This document shows positions 19,326 to 28,228 of a DNA stretch of 64,000 nt, in pieces (within the stretch, counting starts at the first letter, position 1; every line of letters begins with the position of its first letter). This stretch comes from DAOVRD01 sp964521715 (GTDB lineage: Bacteria; Planctomycetota; Brocadiia; SM23-32), in contig CAZFSS010000012.1 of assembly GCA_964521715.1 (NCBI GenBank), positions 1-64,000 on the forward strand, in the 5' to 3' direction. Under the pieces are notes generated by a model. It saw nothing but the letters and a program-made list of their open reading frames with translations, was not told where the DNA came from and searched no databases. The position numbers and the translations under genes are program-made.

Positions 19326-20018
19326 ATGAAGTCCGCGCGCAAAGGAATCCTGGTCCTTGTGGCAGTCTTCCTGTTGGCGATGGGCGATGCGGTGGGAGGG
19401 AAGGCTCAAATGGCTAACGCCAAACTGCCGAAGCCGAGGCTGAAGGGCGAGATGTCCGTCGAGGAGGCCGTGCAGCGCCGGCGCAGCCGCCGGCATTTCA
19501 CGCAAGCGCCCCTGACGCTGGAGCAGCTCGGCCAGTTGCTGTGGTGCGCGCAAGGGATCACGGACGCCGGGGGCCGCAAGCGCGCCGCTCCTTCGGCCGG
19601 CGCAACGTATCCGATGGAGATCTTCGTGGCGGTCGGGCCGAGGACGGTCGGGGACCTCGAAGCCGGCGTCTACCGTTACGTGCCGGCCGGGCATGAGCTG
19701 GAAGAGGTCTTCGGGGGCGACATCCGCGCGGAGATCTCCGAGGCCGCGTTGGGGCAGGACTTCCTGGAGTCCGCCCCGCTGGACATCCTGATGGCCGCCG
19801 ACTATGGGCGGACTTCCGGCCGGTACGGCGAGCGCGCCCCGCGCTACGTCCACATGGAAGCGGGCCACATCGGCCAGAACGTCTACCTCCAGGCGGAAGC
19901 CCTCGGCCTCGGCACCGTGGCCGTGGGCGCGTTCAGGGACGAGGCGGTGGCCCGGGCCTTCCGGCTGCCTTCACACCTGGTGCCGCTCTACCTCATGCCG
20001 GTCGGGCATCCGGGGTGA
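19326..20018 (+). CDS. SagB-type nitroreductase-fold protein with an N-terminal signal/anchor
   Basis: 230 residues. Nitroreductase/SagB-ThcOx-like FMN enzyme: RRRSRRHFTQAPLTLEQLGQLLWCAQG, then PSAGATYPMEIFV, and the C-terminal HIGQNVYLQAEALGLGTVAVGAF block. In SagB proteins this fold oxidises azolines, but stand-alone relatives have unknown substrates. Residues ~8-25 are hydrophobic and followed by AQ, which suggests export or membrane anchoring. That is unusual for an FMN enzyme, unless the real start is further in (an internal Met follows at residue 30). GAGGAGG precedes the ATG, supporting the long form. No peptide precursor or cyclodehydratase gene lies nearby. Confidence 0.8.
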   Translation: MKSARKGILVLVAVFLLAMGDAVGGKAQMANAKLPKPRLKGEMSVEEAVQRRRSRRHFTQAPLTLEQLGQLLWCAQGITDAGGRKRAAPSAGATYPMEIFVAVGPRTVGDLEAGVYRYVPAGHELEEVFGGDIRAEISEAALGQDFLESAPLDILMAADYGRTSGRYGERAPRYVHMEAGHIGQNVYLQAEALGLGTVAVGAFRDEAVARAFRLPSHLVPLYLMPVGHPG

Positions 20019-20174
20019 CGCCGGGGCGAAATCGCCGCGGAAAAGGGATTGCAGCGCGGCATCTGGCTCGCTAGAATGGGACTACCGGGGCGGTCGTCGA
20101 CTGCCGGCACCTGGTTTCTCCGGCTGGATTTCCATCTCATTCTGAGGGGACGGTCTACACTCAGGAGGACCCGG

Positions 20175-21683
20175 ATGGACAAGGGAAACGGCGTGGCAGC
20201 GGCGGTCCTGTTCGAGGAGAGCGGCCTGACGTATGATGACTTCATCTTGCTGCCGGGCTACATCGATTGCCCCCTGAACGAGATCTCGTTGGAGACGAAG
20301 CTCACGCGCGGCGTCGCCATCAAGATCCCCGTCGTCAGCTCTCCCATGGACACCGTGACCGAGGGCCGCATGGCCATCTACATGGCGCTGCTTGGCGGCA
20401 TCGGCATCATCCACTACAACAACACGGTGGAGGAGCAGGTCGCGGAGGTCAAGAAGACCAAGCGCTTCGAGAACGGCTTTATCATGGACCCGGTGGTGCT
20501 CTCCCCCGAGCACCGAATATCGGACGTGGACGCGATCAAGCGGGAGCACGGCTTCGGCGGCATTCCCGTCACCGAGAACGGCGAGGTCGGCGGCAAGCTG
20601 GTCGGCATCGTGACGGGACGGGACATCGACTTCGAGCCGGACCGCACCAAGAAGCTGCGCGACGTCATGACCACGGACCTCGTGACGGCCCCCGTCGGCA
20701 TCACCCTGGCCCAGGGCAACCGCATCCTGCGCGAAAGCAAGAAGGGCAAGCTCCCCATCGTCGACGAGGACGGGAACCTGGTCTGCCTGATGAGCCGCAC
20801 GGACCTGCGCAAGAACCAGGACTTCCCGCTGGCCAGCAAGGACGAGTCCAAGCAGCTCCTGGTCGGCGCGGCCGTCGGCACGCACGCGGAAGACAGGGAC
20901 CGACTGGAGGCCGTCGTCGAGGCCGGCGCCGACGTCGTCGTGCTGGACAGCGCACAGGGATTCTCCAGGTTCCAGGTTGACATGATCCGCTGGGCCAAGG
21001 GCAGGCACCCCGAGCTCCAGATCATCGGCGGCAACGTGGTCACCACGGAGCAGTGCGCGGGCCTGATCGAAGCGGGGGTGGACGCCCTCCGCGTGGGCAT
21101 GGGCTCCGGCTCCATCTGCATAACGCAGGAGACCGTGGCCGTCGGCCGCTCGCAGGCGAGCGCGGTGTACTACTGCTCCCGGTTCTGCTGCGAAAAGGGC
21201 GTGCCCGTCGTTGCCGACGGCGGCATCACGTCCATCGGGCACGTCGCCAAGGCGCTGGCCGTCGGCGGCTCCGCCGTCATGCTCGGCTCCCTTCTGGCCG
21301 GCACGGAGGAGGCCCCTGGCGACTACTTCTACGAGAGCGGCGTGAAGGTGAAACGCTACCGCGGCATGGGCTCGCCCGAAGCGATGGCCGCCCGCGGCGC
21401 CAGGCGCTACATGGAGCGCGACGAAAGCATCAAGGTCGCCCAGGGCGTCAGCGGAACCGTCGTGGACAAGGGCTCGGTCATCGACTACGTGCCCTACTTG
21501 ATGCAGGGCCTCAGGCACGCCCTCCAGGACGTCGGATGCAACTCGGTCGCCGAGGTCCACGAGGCGTCGGGCGCCGGCGGCATCCGGTTCGAGAAGCGCA
21601 CCCCTTCCGCCCGCGTCGAGGGCGGCGTCCACAGCCTGCACTCCTTCCAGGAGCCCCATCGCTTCGGCCGGTCGCAGAGCTGA
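20175..21683 (+). CDS. guaB: Inosine-5'-monophosphate dehydrogenase
   Basis: 502 residues. It oxidises IMP to XMP with NAD+, the committed step of GMP synthesis. The TIM barrel has the N-terminal LTYDDFILLPGY, the catalytic loop GSGSICITQE with Cys315, and the flap RYRGMGSPEAM. Two CBS domains are inserted at about residues 100-220. AGGAGG at 20163-20168 fixes the ATG at 20175; the longer upstream frame has no ribosome site. A TAGAAT at 20082-20087 may be the -10 of its promoter. The last ~20 residues are family-typical but end in a basic HRFGRSQS tail. Confidence 0.96.
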   Translation: MDKGNGVAAAVLFEESGLTYDDFILLPGYIDCPLNEISLETKLTRGVAIKIPVVSSPMDTVTEGRMAIYMALLGGIGIIHYNNTVEEQVAEVKKTKRFENGFIMDPVVLSPEHRISDVDAIKREHGFGGIPVTENGEVGGKLVGIVTGRDIDFEPDRTKKLRDVMTTDLVTAPVGITLAQGNRILRESKKGKLPIVDEDGNLVCLMSRTDLRKNQDFPLASKDESKQLLVGAAVGTHAEDRDRLEAVVEAGADVVVLDSAQGFSRFQVDMIRWAKGRHPELQIIGGNVVTTEQCAGLIEAGVDALRVGMGSGSICITQETVAVGRSQASAVYYCSRFCCEKGVPVVADGGITSIGHVAKALAVGGSAVMLGSLLAGTEEAPGDYFYESGVKVKRYRGMGSPEAMAARGARRYMERDESIKVAQGVSGTVVDKGSVIDYVPYLMQGLRHALQDVGCNSVAEVHEASGAGGIRFEKRTPSARVEGGVHSLHSFQEPHRFGRSQS

Positions 21684-21704
21684 GCCCCGTCCTCTGCTGC
21701 GGCC

Positions 21705-21719
21705 ACGCCCGGCGGGCGT
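21705..21719 (+). terminator. Possible guaB terminator stem
   Basis: Perfect hairpin ACGCCC-GGC-GGGCGT followed by a T-rich stretch (TTCTACGTCTTG), 21 nt after the guaB stop. The U-tract is imperfect. Confidence 0.4.
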
Positions 21720-21852
21720 TCTACGTCTTGATTCTGCCTCCCTGCCGGTCGTAACCTTTCTTTGTGTCCCTGCTCGCGCCAGCGGCGGGGGCCCGGGTTA
21801 CGGCGCGTTTGTCAGCCGCAGGTTTGCGGACCGCAGCGGGAGGAGTCTCCAG

Positions 21853-23733
21853 TTGTTCAGTCAGCGGCTCAGCATCCTTCTATGCGCGGTGTTGCTGGCG
21901 GGCCTGACGCTTGCGGCCCGCCTGGCGCAGATCCAGCTCGGCTGGAGCCACCTCTTCGTCAGAGAGGATTACACCCGCGCCAGCGGCAGCCACCTGGTCG
22001 AGACGGTGCGCGGCGGCATCTACACCGGTTGGGGCACGCCGCTGGCACAGCAGGTGCCCGCCTTCGGCGTCGGAGTGCACTTCGCCAAGCTGGCTGAGGA
22101 CGACTGGAAGCGAACGGTCTCGCAGTTGTGCGGCGTGCCGGTTGAGCAGCTCACGGCCAAGGCCGACGAGATACGGCGAGGGGTCGAACACATGGAGGCC
22201 CTCGTGCAGGCCCGCCAGATGCAACGCGAGGGACGGGCCGACATCCGCGTCTCTGAGCGCTACCAGTACCATTGCGTGGTCGAGGACGTGTCGCCGCAGG
22301 TGGCCGCCCTCATCCGCACGGAGCCCGGCCTCCTGCCCGAAGTCCGGGTCGGCGGCAGGCGGATGCCGGCCGTGGTGGTGCTCGAACGGACGCGCCGCGA
22401 GTACCAGAATGGATCGCTCTGCCCGCACGTCGTCGGCCGCCTCGCTCCGGTCAGCCCTGAGACGTGGGACAGGCTTGTCGAGGAGGACGTGGCGTGGACG
22501 ACGGGTGAGCCGTTCTCGCAGATCACGGGCCGGTATGCGATGGACGATTGCCTCGGCGTCAGCGGCGTTGAGAAGTCCTGCGAGGCGCTGCTGCGCGGCA
22601 GCCGCGGATACGTGCTCAACTACCTGAACTTCGGCGTGCTGACCGTGGGGCGCAGATCGGTCGAGAGCCCGCCCGAGCGGGGGCGCGACGTCTACCTGAC
22701 GATCCGGGAGGACTTCCAGCAGGCGGCCAACGCGGCGCTCGCCCGCGCCGCCTCGGAGGAAGCGCTCGACTTCAAGAGCGGCGCCCTCGTCATCATCGAC
22801 GTCAGGGACGGCGCGGTGCTCGCCGCCGCCACGTATCCGAGCTATGACCTGGGCACCTACGGCGACGACTTTGAGAAGCTCCGTGCCGACCCCCGCAGCC
22901 CTCTGCTCTTCCGCCCCTTGCAGGCGGCGCTGCCGGCGGGTTCGGTCTACAAGGTCGTCACGGCCACGGCGGCGCTGGAGGAGGGGGCGATCACCGCCGC
23001 GACGACGTTCACGTGTCACGGCTCGCAGGTCTTCGGCAATCGGTCCTGGGAGTGCGTGTCCACGTGGGGCCACGGCACGCTATCGCTCGTGCCGGCCATC
23101 GAGCATTCCTGCAACGTCTACTTCTACAACACCGGCCTGAGCGTGGGCGGGGAGGCGCTGGCGCGTTGGGGCAGGGCGTTCGGCCTCGGCATGCCTACCG
23201 GCGTTGACCTGCCGTACGAGCGGCGGGGTCGCATCCCCGAGCCGAGCAGCATGTTCGGCACGCTCAACCTGTCGATCGGCCAGGGCCAGCTTCTCTGCAC
23301 CCCCCTCCAGGTGGCGAACATGATGGCGGCCGTGGCGAACGGTGGCAGGCTCTACACTCCCCACTTCTTCGACCACTCCAGGGACGCGCGCGGCGACGTC
23401 GTAGAGGCCTATCAGCCCAGCTTCACCCTGGTCCCCGCGAAGGAGGAGACCCTGGCGACGGTGCGGGAGGGGCTGCGGCTGGCCGTCGAGAGCGGCACGG
23501 CTCGGGAGGCCCTGCTCGACGCATTCCGTGCGGCGGGAAAGACCGGCACGGCGGAGACGGGCGTGACGGGGGTCTACCACGCCTGGTTCGCCGGCTACGC
23601 CCCCTGTGACGAGCCGAAGATAGCCTTCGCCGTGGTCAACGAGCGGACCTCCCTGCACGGCGGGGAGGTGGCCGTCATCGTGCGCTACGCCCTCGAGCAG
23701 ATCTGGCAGGAGGAGGACCTGCTCCTCTATTGA
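21853..23733 (+). CDS. Penicillin-binding protein 2-like peptidoglycan transpeptidase
   Basis: 626 residues. An N-terminal membrane anchor (residues ~7-22) is followed by a PBP dimerisation region and a transpeptidase domain with all three active-site motifs: SVYK with Ser364, the SxN motif in HSCNVYFYN, and KTGTAET near the C-terminus. It cross-links peptidoglycan in the periplasm; class B PBP2 proteins usually serve cell elongation. The start is TTG, with GGGAGGAG 8 nt upstream. No mreBCD or rodA is adjacent, so assignment to mrdA rather than ftsI rests on general similarity. Its presence argues that this organism makes peptidoglycan. Confidence 0.88.
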   Translation: MFSQRLSILLCAVLLAGLTLAARLAQIQLGWSHLFVREDYTRASGSHLVETVRGGIYTGWGTPLAQQVPAFGVGVHFAKLAEDDWKRTVSQLCGVPVEQLTAKADEIRRGVEHMEALVQARQMQREGRADIRVSERYQYHCVVEDVSPQVAALIRTEPGLLPEVRVGGRRMPAVVVLERTRREYQNGSLCPHVVGRLAPVSPETWDRLVEEDVAWTTGEPFSQITGRYAMDDCLGVSGVEKSCEALLRGSRGYVLNYLNFGVLTVGRRSVESPPERGRDVYLTIREDFQQAANAALARAASEEALDFKSGALVIIDVRDGAVLAAATYPSYDLGTYGDDFEKLRADPRSPLLFRPLQAALPAGSVYKVVTATAALEEGAITAATTFTCHGSQVFGNRSWECVSTWGHGTLSLVPAIEHSCNVYFYNTGLSVGGEALARWGRAFGLGMPTGVDLPYERRGRIPEPSSMFGTLNLSIGQGQLLCTPLQVANMMAAVANGGRLYTPHFFDHSRDARGDVVEAYQPSFTLVPAKEETLATVREGLRLAVESGTAREALLDAFRAAGKTGTAETGVTGVYHAWFAGYAPCDEPKIAFAVVNERTSLHGGEVAVIVRYALEQIWQEEDLLLY

Positions 23734-23884
23734 AGCTTTCCGAGCCCCAGAAACAGGCTCTCTGCGAGAACCTCGGGTGGAATTGCCAGAAGCCCGAGCG
23801 CCGCACCTGGGGGGGGCATCATCCTCTCTTTCCTCAGACTGGCCGGCCTGGAGTTGTGAGAGAATGGCGTCTATTACTTGCCTA

Positions 23885-24052
23885 AGGTGCTGTTGCAGAA
23901 CCCGCTCCGTCGGCCCGAGGCCGAGCGAGAGCGCCGAGGGCAAGGAGGCCGAAGAAGGCGATGCAGGGGCAGAGCATCGCCGATGCAGGCCGACACAGAT
24001 CATCGGCGCTCGCAGCCGGCCGAAGCCAGGATGGGGTTCTGCAACAGCGCCT
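23885..24052. repeat. 168-bp palindromic, MITE-like repeat (family member 1)
   Basis: The ends are 19-bp inverted repeats matching at 18 of 19 positions: AGGTGCTGTTGCAGAACCC (23885-23903) and GGGTTCTGCAACAGCGCCT (24034-24052). Inside is a further hairpin GGCGATGC/GCATCGCC. It encodes no protein. The interior (23958-24029) shares several blocks with the repeat at 25380-25565 on the other side of the mscS-like gene. It ends 5 nt from that gene's stop codon. The rest of 23734-23884 shows nothing recognisable. Confidence 0.7.
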
Positions 24053-24057
24053 AAAGC

Positions 24058-25260
24058 TCAATAGGGCCTCATCCTGACCGTCACCGGGATAGTCGTCCAG
24101 CCCAGCATCCTGCACGCCGCCAGTCGCAGATGCCCCGCGACGACATTGTACTGGCCGTCTTCCCGTTCCAGGACGACGATCGGCTGGAGCAGGCCGACCT
24201 CCTGGATCTTCTTGGCCAGCTCTTGCACCTGGACTGCGTTGTCAGGCATGGCAGCCACGCCGGAAGGATCGTGGAGGCGGTCTATCTGGACCTCGCTCTG
24301 CTCCGGAGGACTCTCGGCCGCTGCTGCCAGACGTGGGCCGCCGACCCTTAGCCCCGTGCGGTGGGAGAACACGTAGGGGATCGCAAAATCCACGTCGGGA
24401 TGCTTCTGGAACTCGTCGAAGATACGTTTGGTGATCTCGTAGACGATGCGCGGCCTGTCCATGGCCAGGGTAATGTAGCGCAGGCGCAGATATATCCCGT
24501 AGTCATACATGTCGGCCCGGATGTACGGTTTGGTGCCGGTCTGCTGAATGATGTCCCCGGTGACTTCGCTGGCCGCGTTCATGAGGATACTCTCCGCCTT
24601 CGCCCAGTCGGAGTTGAAGGTGATGCGGATGATGACCTCGTCCAGCACGTATGCGGCGCCCTGCTGAGGCGTGTAGTTGATGACGACGTTGCCGAACAGC
24701 ATGGCGTTGGGGATAAGGACGTATCGCCCGGCGGCTTCCTCGCTGCCCACGGTGCCGCCGACTTGGTTCATGACCGTATACATCATCCCTATCTCAGTGA
24801 TGTCGCCTATAAGCCCCCAGGCCGGAAGCATGACGCGGTCGCCGATGCGGAATGGCCTCTTCAGATTCACGAATACCCAGGCGGCCAGGCCGCTCACCGG
24901 CGCCTGAAGCGACCAACCCATCAGCAAGCCGGCAAAGCCCGCCACGGCCGCCCAGGAACCCCTAAGCTTGCCCATGTAGCTCAGGAACATGGCGAAGACC
25001 ACGATTATCGCCCCCGCGCGCAGAAGCCGTGCGAGCATGTGCACCTCGCTCGGCGCTCCCTTACGGGCCCGAATGCGCAACGCCATAACCAGAACGCTCA
25101 ACTCGTATAACGTCCCCACGGCGGCAATCATGCCCAGGAAGGCGGTAAGGCTCCTATTCTCCGAAAGCATGTAGAGCGTCACACCGTGCGCATCCAGCGC
25201 AAAGAACGCGGCCGCCGCTCCAAGGAAACCCAGTAGCCAAAGGGCCGTTGTCTTGAACAT
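24058..25260 (-). CDS. MscS-family mechanosensitive channel fused to a ParB-like domain
   Basis: 400 residues from the chosen start. Four hydrophobic segments lie at about 5-22, 39-62, 80-100 and 105-135, the last the Gly/Ala-rich pore helix of MscS. The beta domain follows (RPFRIGDRVM...GDITEIGMMYTVM), then the alpha/beta C-terminal domain. After a Pro/Glu linker, residues ~322-400 match the ParB/sulfiredoxin-like N-terminal fold: a VQIDRLHDP strand, VQELAKKIQEVGLLQPIVVL, YNVVAGHLRLAACRMLGW, and IPVTV. MscS channels open under membrane tension; ParB-like domains bind nucleotide or DNA partners. The ATG at 25260 starts just before TM1; in-frame starts at 25305 and 25365 would add an uncharged lead of 15-35 residues and have no better ribosome site. 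Confidence 0.85.
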   Translation of the reverse strand: MFKTTALWLLGFLGAAAAFFALDAHGVTLYMLSENRSLTAFLGMIAAVGTLYELSVLVMALRIRARKGAPSEVHMLARLLRAGAIIVVFAMFLSYMGKLRGSWAAVAGFAGLLMGWSLQAPVSGLAAWVFVNLKRPFRIGDRVMLPAWGLIGDITEIGMMYTVMNQVGGTVGSEEAAGRYVLIPNAMLFGNVVINYTPQQGAAYVLDEVIIRITFNSDWAKAESILMNAASEVTGDIIQQTGTKPYIRADMYDYGIYLRLRYITLAMDRPRIVYEITKRIFDEFQKHPDVDFAIPYVFSHRTGLRVGGPRLAAAAESPPEQSEVQIDRLHDPSGVAAMPDNAVQVQELAKKIQEVGLLQPIVVLEREDGQYNVVAGHLRLAACRMLGWTTIPVTVRMRPY

Positions 25261-25379
25261 CTGTCGTCTGACCTTTGAAGGTGATGGAAGGGAGAGACTA
25301 CGCATGATAATGGCTGGTGCGGCCCTTGTGCAACAGTAACCGTCCGGCGGAGGCCGCCTTCCCAATCCTCAAGCAGCAG

Positions 25380-25565
25380 GCGATGCGAAGGCTCAGCATC
25401 GCCGAGCCTACTCCGCCGACACTGCTCTGCTGACACTGCTCTGCGAAGCTTGCTACGCAGTGCGAAGCAGAGAGCTACGCAGTGCGGAGCAGAGAGCAGC
25501 TTCGGCTGCGAAGGCTGGATGCAGCCCGACGCCGCAAGGTTGGCGCTGCAGCCGGCCGAAGCCAG
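25380..25565. repeat. Repeat family member 2 with tandem sub-repeats
   Basis: It shares with the 23885-24052 element the blocks GCGATGC, AGCATCGCCGA, CCGACAC, GGCGCT and GCAGCCGGCCGAAGCCAG in the same order. Between them sit expanded direct repeats: a 14-bp unit twice (GACACTGCTCTGC + 1 nt; 25418-25431 and 25432-25445) and a 22-bp unit twice (25452-25473 and 25474-25495, one mismatch). No coding capacity. It ends 11 nt from the recJ stop codon. The rest of 25261-25379 shows nothing else. Confidence 0.65.
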
Positions 25566-25576
25566 CAGAGGTCTTG

Positions 25577-27328
25577 CTAGGGGCTCTCAGGCCGGTCGGC
25601 GTCCCATTGGAGGTCCTCGGCGCGAAGCTCTACGGACGTGCGGCCCTGGTACGTGTTGATGACCGGCTCGAAGGCGAGGGCGAAGGGCTCGCCTTTGCGG
25701 GCGCGCAACTCGTCGATCCAGTCCGCCCGGCGCATGGCGATGACTCGAAGCGTGGTCCGGTCCTGCCGCACCATGAAGGCCAGATGGTTGCCGTTGCTGC
25801 CCACGATGCGGGGGCTGCCGACGAGTTGCAGGTCGCAAGCCGCGAACAGAGGCTCCGGGTTGCCCTTGCCGAACGGCTCCAGCAGCTTGATCTCCTTGAC
25901 CAGCGAGAGGTTCAGCGAGCCGAGCTCGACTTCGCCGTCGAGCGCCAGTTCCGGCACTGCCGGCTCATGGCCCAGCGCCCCGCGTGCGCGTTCGCTTACC
26001 AGCTCCGTGAAGGCCGGCAGGTTCTCCGCGCGAAGGGACAGGCCCGCCGCTCCCTCGTGGCCGCCGTACCTCTCGAGCAGGTCGGCGCACGCCTTGACCG
26101 CGTCGAGGAGGGAGAAGCCGGGGATGCTGCGTCCGCTGCCGTGCAGCAGGTCGTCCTCAGCGGCGAAGACGAAGGCCGGCCGCCAGTACGTCTCTGCCAG
26201 CCGCGAAGCCACCAGGCCGACGATCCCCTGGTGCCAGTCGGGACTGGCCAGCACGATGCAGCCCTGCCGCTCCAACTGCCCGCTCTCGGCCAGCAGCGCC
26301 TCCGCTTGCCGAAGCGCGGCGTTCTGCGCGCTGATGCGCAGTCGGTTCTGCCCCTCGAGGTGCTCGGCCAGGTCGGTTGCGTGGCGCTCGTCGCACGTGG
26401 TGAGAAGGTCGACTGCGGCGCGGGCGTCGCCCATGCGGCCGGCGGCGTTCAGCCTCGGGGCCAGGCGGAAAGCCACGTCCTCCGCGGAGATCCGGACCCC
26501 CGGCAGCCGGCTGACGGCGATCAGCGCGTTCAGGCCCGGGCGAGAGGAGACCGTCAGCGTCTTCAGGCCGAAGTGCGTCAGCACCCGGTTCTCGTCCACC
26601 AGGGGCACGACGTCGGCGATCGTCCCGACGGCCACGAGGCACAGGGCCTCCATCATCAGGTCCTTGAACTCCTCGGTGACGCGGAGTCCGTCGGAGAGCT
26701 GCTGGCCGATCGCCCACATCAGCTTGAAGGCGACACCGACGCCGGCCAGGTTCTCGTAGCCGAAGCCGCACCCGGGCAGCTTCGGGTTCAGCACGTAGGC
26801 GGCTTCGGGCAGGACGTCCCCCGGCTGGTGGTGGTCGGTGACGACCATGTCCATGCCGAGCCTGCGGGCGAAAGCGACCTCATCGGCCCCCGAAATGCCG
26901 CAGTCCACGGTGACGACCACGTCCGTGCCGCGGTCGGCCAGCTCCTGGAGCGCCTCGCGGCTCAGCCCGTATCCTTCCTCGACCCGATGGGGTATGTAGG
27001 AATCCGCCTGGGCGCCCACGTGGGCGAAGCAGCGCATCAGCAGCGCCGTGGCGCAGATGCCGTCCGCGTCGTAATCGCCAAAGATGGCGATCCGCTTGCC
27101 CGCCCGGGCGGCGTTGAGCAGGAATGCGGCGGCCTCCATCATCGCCGGGTGCCTGCACGGGTCGTGCAGCTCGTGCAGGCTCGGCTGGAGGAAGGCCTGG
27201 GCGGCAGCGGGCTGGAGCAAGCCACGGTTGACGAGCAGGCGGGCCGTGACCTCCGAGACGTGCAGCGCGGCGGTCAGTCGGCCGGCCGCCTCGCGCTCGG
27301 GCGCCGCCAGTACCCATTTCTTGGCCAT
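25577..27328 (-). CDS. recJ: Single-stranded-DNA-specific exonuclease RecJ
   Basis: 583 residues. This 5'-3' single-strand exonuclease of recombination and mismatch repair has the DHH core motifs FGDYDADG, VDCGISG and TDHHQPGD, the NPKLP...LAGVGVAFKL block, the DHHA1 motif GSGRSIPGFSLLDA with GGHEGAAG, and the C-terminal OB fold. The family length is about 560-580. The ATG at 27328 (MAKKW) matches the family N-terminus; a longer frame to 28168 is antisense to the response regulator. The promoter puts +1 only about 3 nt before the ATG. Confidence 0.96.
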   Translation of the reverse strand: MAKKWVLAAPEREAAGRLTAALHVSEVTARLLVNRGLLQPAAAQAFLQPSLHELHDPCRHPAMMEAAAFLLNAARAGKRIAIFGDYDADGICATALLMRCFAHVGAQADSYIPHRVEEGYGLSREALQELADRGTDVVVTVDCGISGADEVAFARRLGMDMVVTDHHQPGDVLPEAAYVLNPKLPGCGFGYENLAGVGVAFKLMWAIGQQLSDGLRVTEEFKDLMMEALCLVAVGTIADVVPLVDENRVLTHFGLKTLTVSSRPGLNALIAVSRLPGVRISAEDVAFRLAPRLNAAGRMGDARAAVDLLTTCDERHATDLAEHLEGQNRLRISAQNAALRQAEALLAESGQLERQGCIVLASPDWHQGIVGLVASRLAETYWRPAFVFAAEDDLLHGSGRSIPGFSLLDAVKACADLLERYGGHEGAAGLSLRAENLPAFTELVSERARGALGHEPAVPELALDGEVELGSLNLSLVKEIKLLEPFGKGNPEPLFAACDLQLVGSPRIVGSNGNHLAFMVRQDRTTLRVIAMRRADWIDELRARKGEPFALAFEPVINTYQGRTSVELRAEDLQWDADRPESP

Positions 27329-27337
27329 GACGCTGAC

Positions 27338-27365
27338 AGTATAGGCAACGGGCGCCAGGGGACAA
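27338..27365 (-). promoter_or_regulatory. recJ promoter (near-leaderless)
   Basis: Minus-strand TTGTCC (27365-27360), 16-bp spacer, TATACT (27343-27338). Predicted +1 at about 27331, three nucleotides before the ATG at 27328; no Shine-Dalgarno is possible in such a leader. Confidence 0.55.
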
Positions 27366-27495
27366 GTGACACGCCGGTGGTCGCCTTCCTCCCTGACGCA
27401 TCCGGCGGCCCCGGCCCGCCCCAAGCACGTCATCTTGCCCATGCCGCGGCCCGGTGGGGACGCGCCGCAGGGGAGACCGTAGCCGATCTTTGTGA

Positions 27496-27501
27496 TATAC
27501 T
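27496..27501 (+). promoter_or_regulatory. -10 element upstream of the two-component genes
   Basis: TATACT at 27496-27501, 43 nt before the response-regulator ATG. No convincing -35 lies 16-18 bp upstream, so an activator or weak promoter is possible. Confidence 0.35.
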
Positions 27502-27544
27502 CGTTGCAGCGGATCGGGCCGTCGGCGGAGCCGGGTGAGGGACG

Positions 27545-28228
27545 ATGCGGGTTCTGGTGGTTGAGGACAACGAGCGGCTGGCCAGCTTCGTCAAGAGGGG
27601 GCTTCAGGAACGCGACTTTGCCGTGGACCTGGCCTTCGACGGCGAGGAGGCGGCGTACATGGGGCGCACCGGCGCGTACGACGTTATCGTGCTGGACATC
27701 ATGCTCCCTCGCCGGAGCGGCTTCGACGTCATCCGCCAACTGCGCAGCGAGCGTGTCAACACTCCGATCCTTTGTCTCACTGCCAGGGACCGGCTTGCCG
27801 ACAAGGTCACGGGCCTGGACCTGGGGGCGGACGACTACCTCGTGAAGCCTTTCGAGTTCGGGGAATTGCTGGCCCGGGTGCGCGCGCTGGCGCGCAGGCC
27901 GCCGCAAATGGTGCCGCAGCAGCTCCGGTGCGCGGATCTGGAGCTTGATCCAGCCACCCACCAGGTGCGGCGCGGCGGCAGGCAGGTTGACCTCAGCGCC
28001 AAGGAGTACGCGCTGCTGGAATACCTGATGCGGCGTCGCGGCAGCGTCGTGACTCGCACCAGCATCATCCAGAACGTGTGGGGCATGAACTTCGACTCGC
28101 TCACCAACGTCGTGGACGTGTTCGTGAATCGGCTGCGCAACAAGGTGGACTACCCTTTCGGGGAGCACTTGATCAAGACGGTCCGTGGCGTGGGTTACCG
28201 CATGACTGAAGCAGGGGACGTCCCATGA
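27545..28228 (+). CDS. OmpR/PhoB-family response regulator
   Basis: 227 residues. The receiver domain has acidic pocket residues (VVEDN), phospho-acceptor Asp51 (VLDIMLP), the conserved Thr (CLTARD) and Lys (VKPFEF). The C-terminal winged helix reads EYALLEYLMRRRG...VDVFVNRLRNKVD and ends GVGYRM. It is the DNA-binding partner of the kinase whose start overlaps its stop by 4 nt. The pair resembles CusRS/QseBC-type systems. The envelope-modification genes that follow are the most plausible targets, which is inference from position. Confidence 0.95.
   Translation: MRVLVVEDNERLASFVKRGLQERDFAVDLAFDGEEAAYMGRTGAYDVIVLDIMLPRRSGFDVIRQLRSERVNTPILCLTARDRLADKVTGLDLGADDYLVKPFEFGELLARVRALARRPPQMVPQQLRCADLELDPATHQVRRGGRQVDLSAKEYALLEYLMRRRGSVVTRTSIIQNVWGMNFDSLTNVVDVFVNRLRNKVDYPFGEHLIKTVRGVGYRMTEAGDVP

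Noticed and set aside
25418..25495. Direct repeats suggesting a CRISPR array
   Set aside because: Units are tandem with no spacers, of two different lengths, and no cas genes are near.
27329..28168. Extension of the recJ frame to 28168
   Set aside because: Antisense to the response regulator; family N-terminus starts at 27328.
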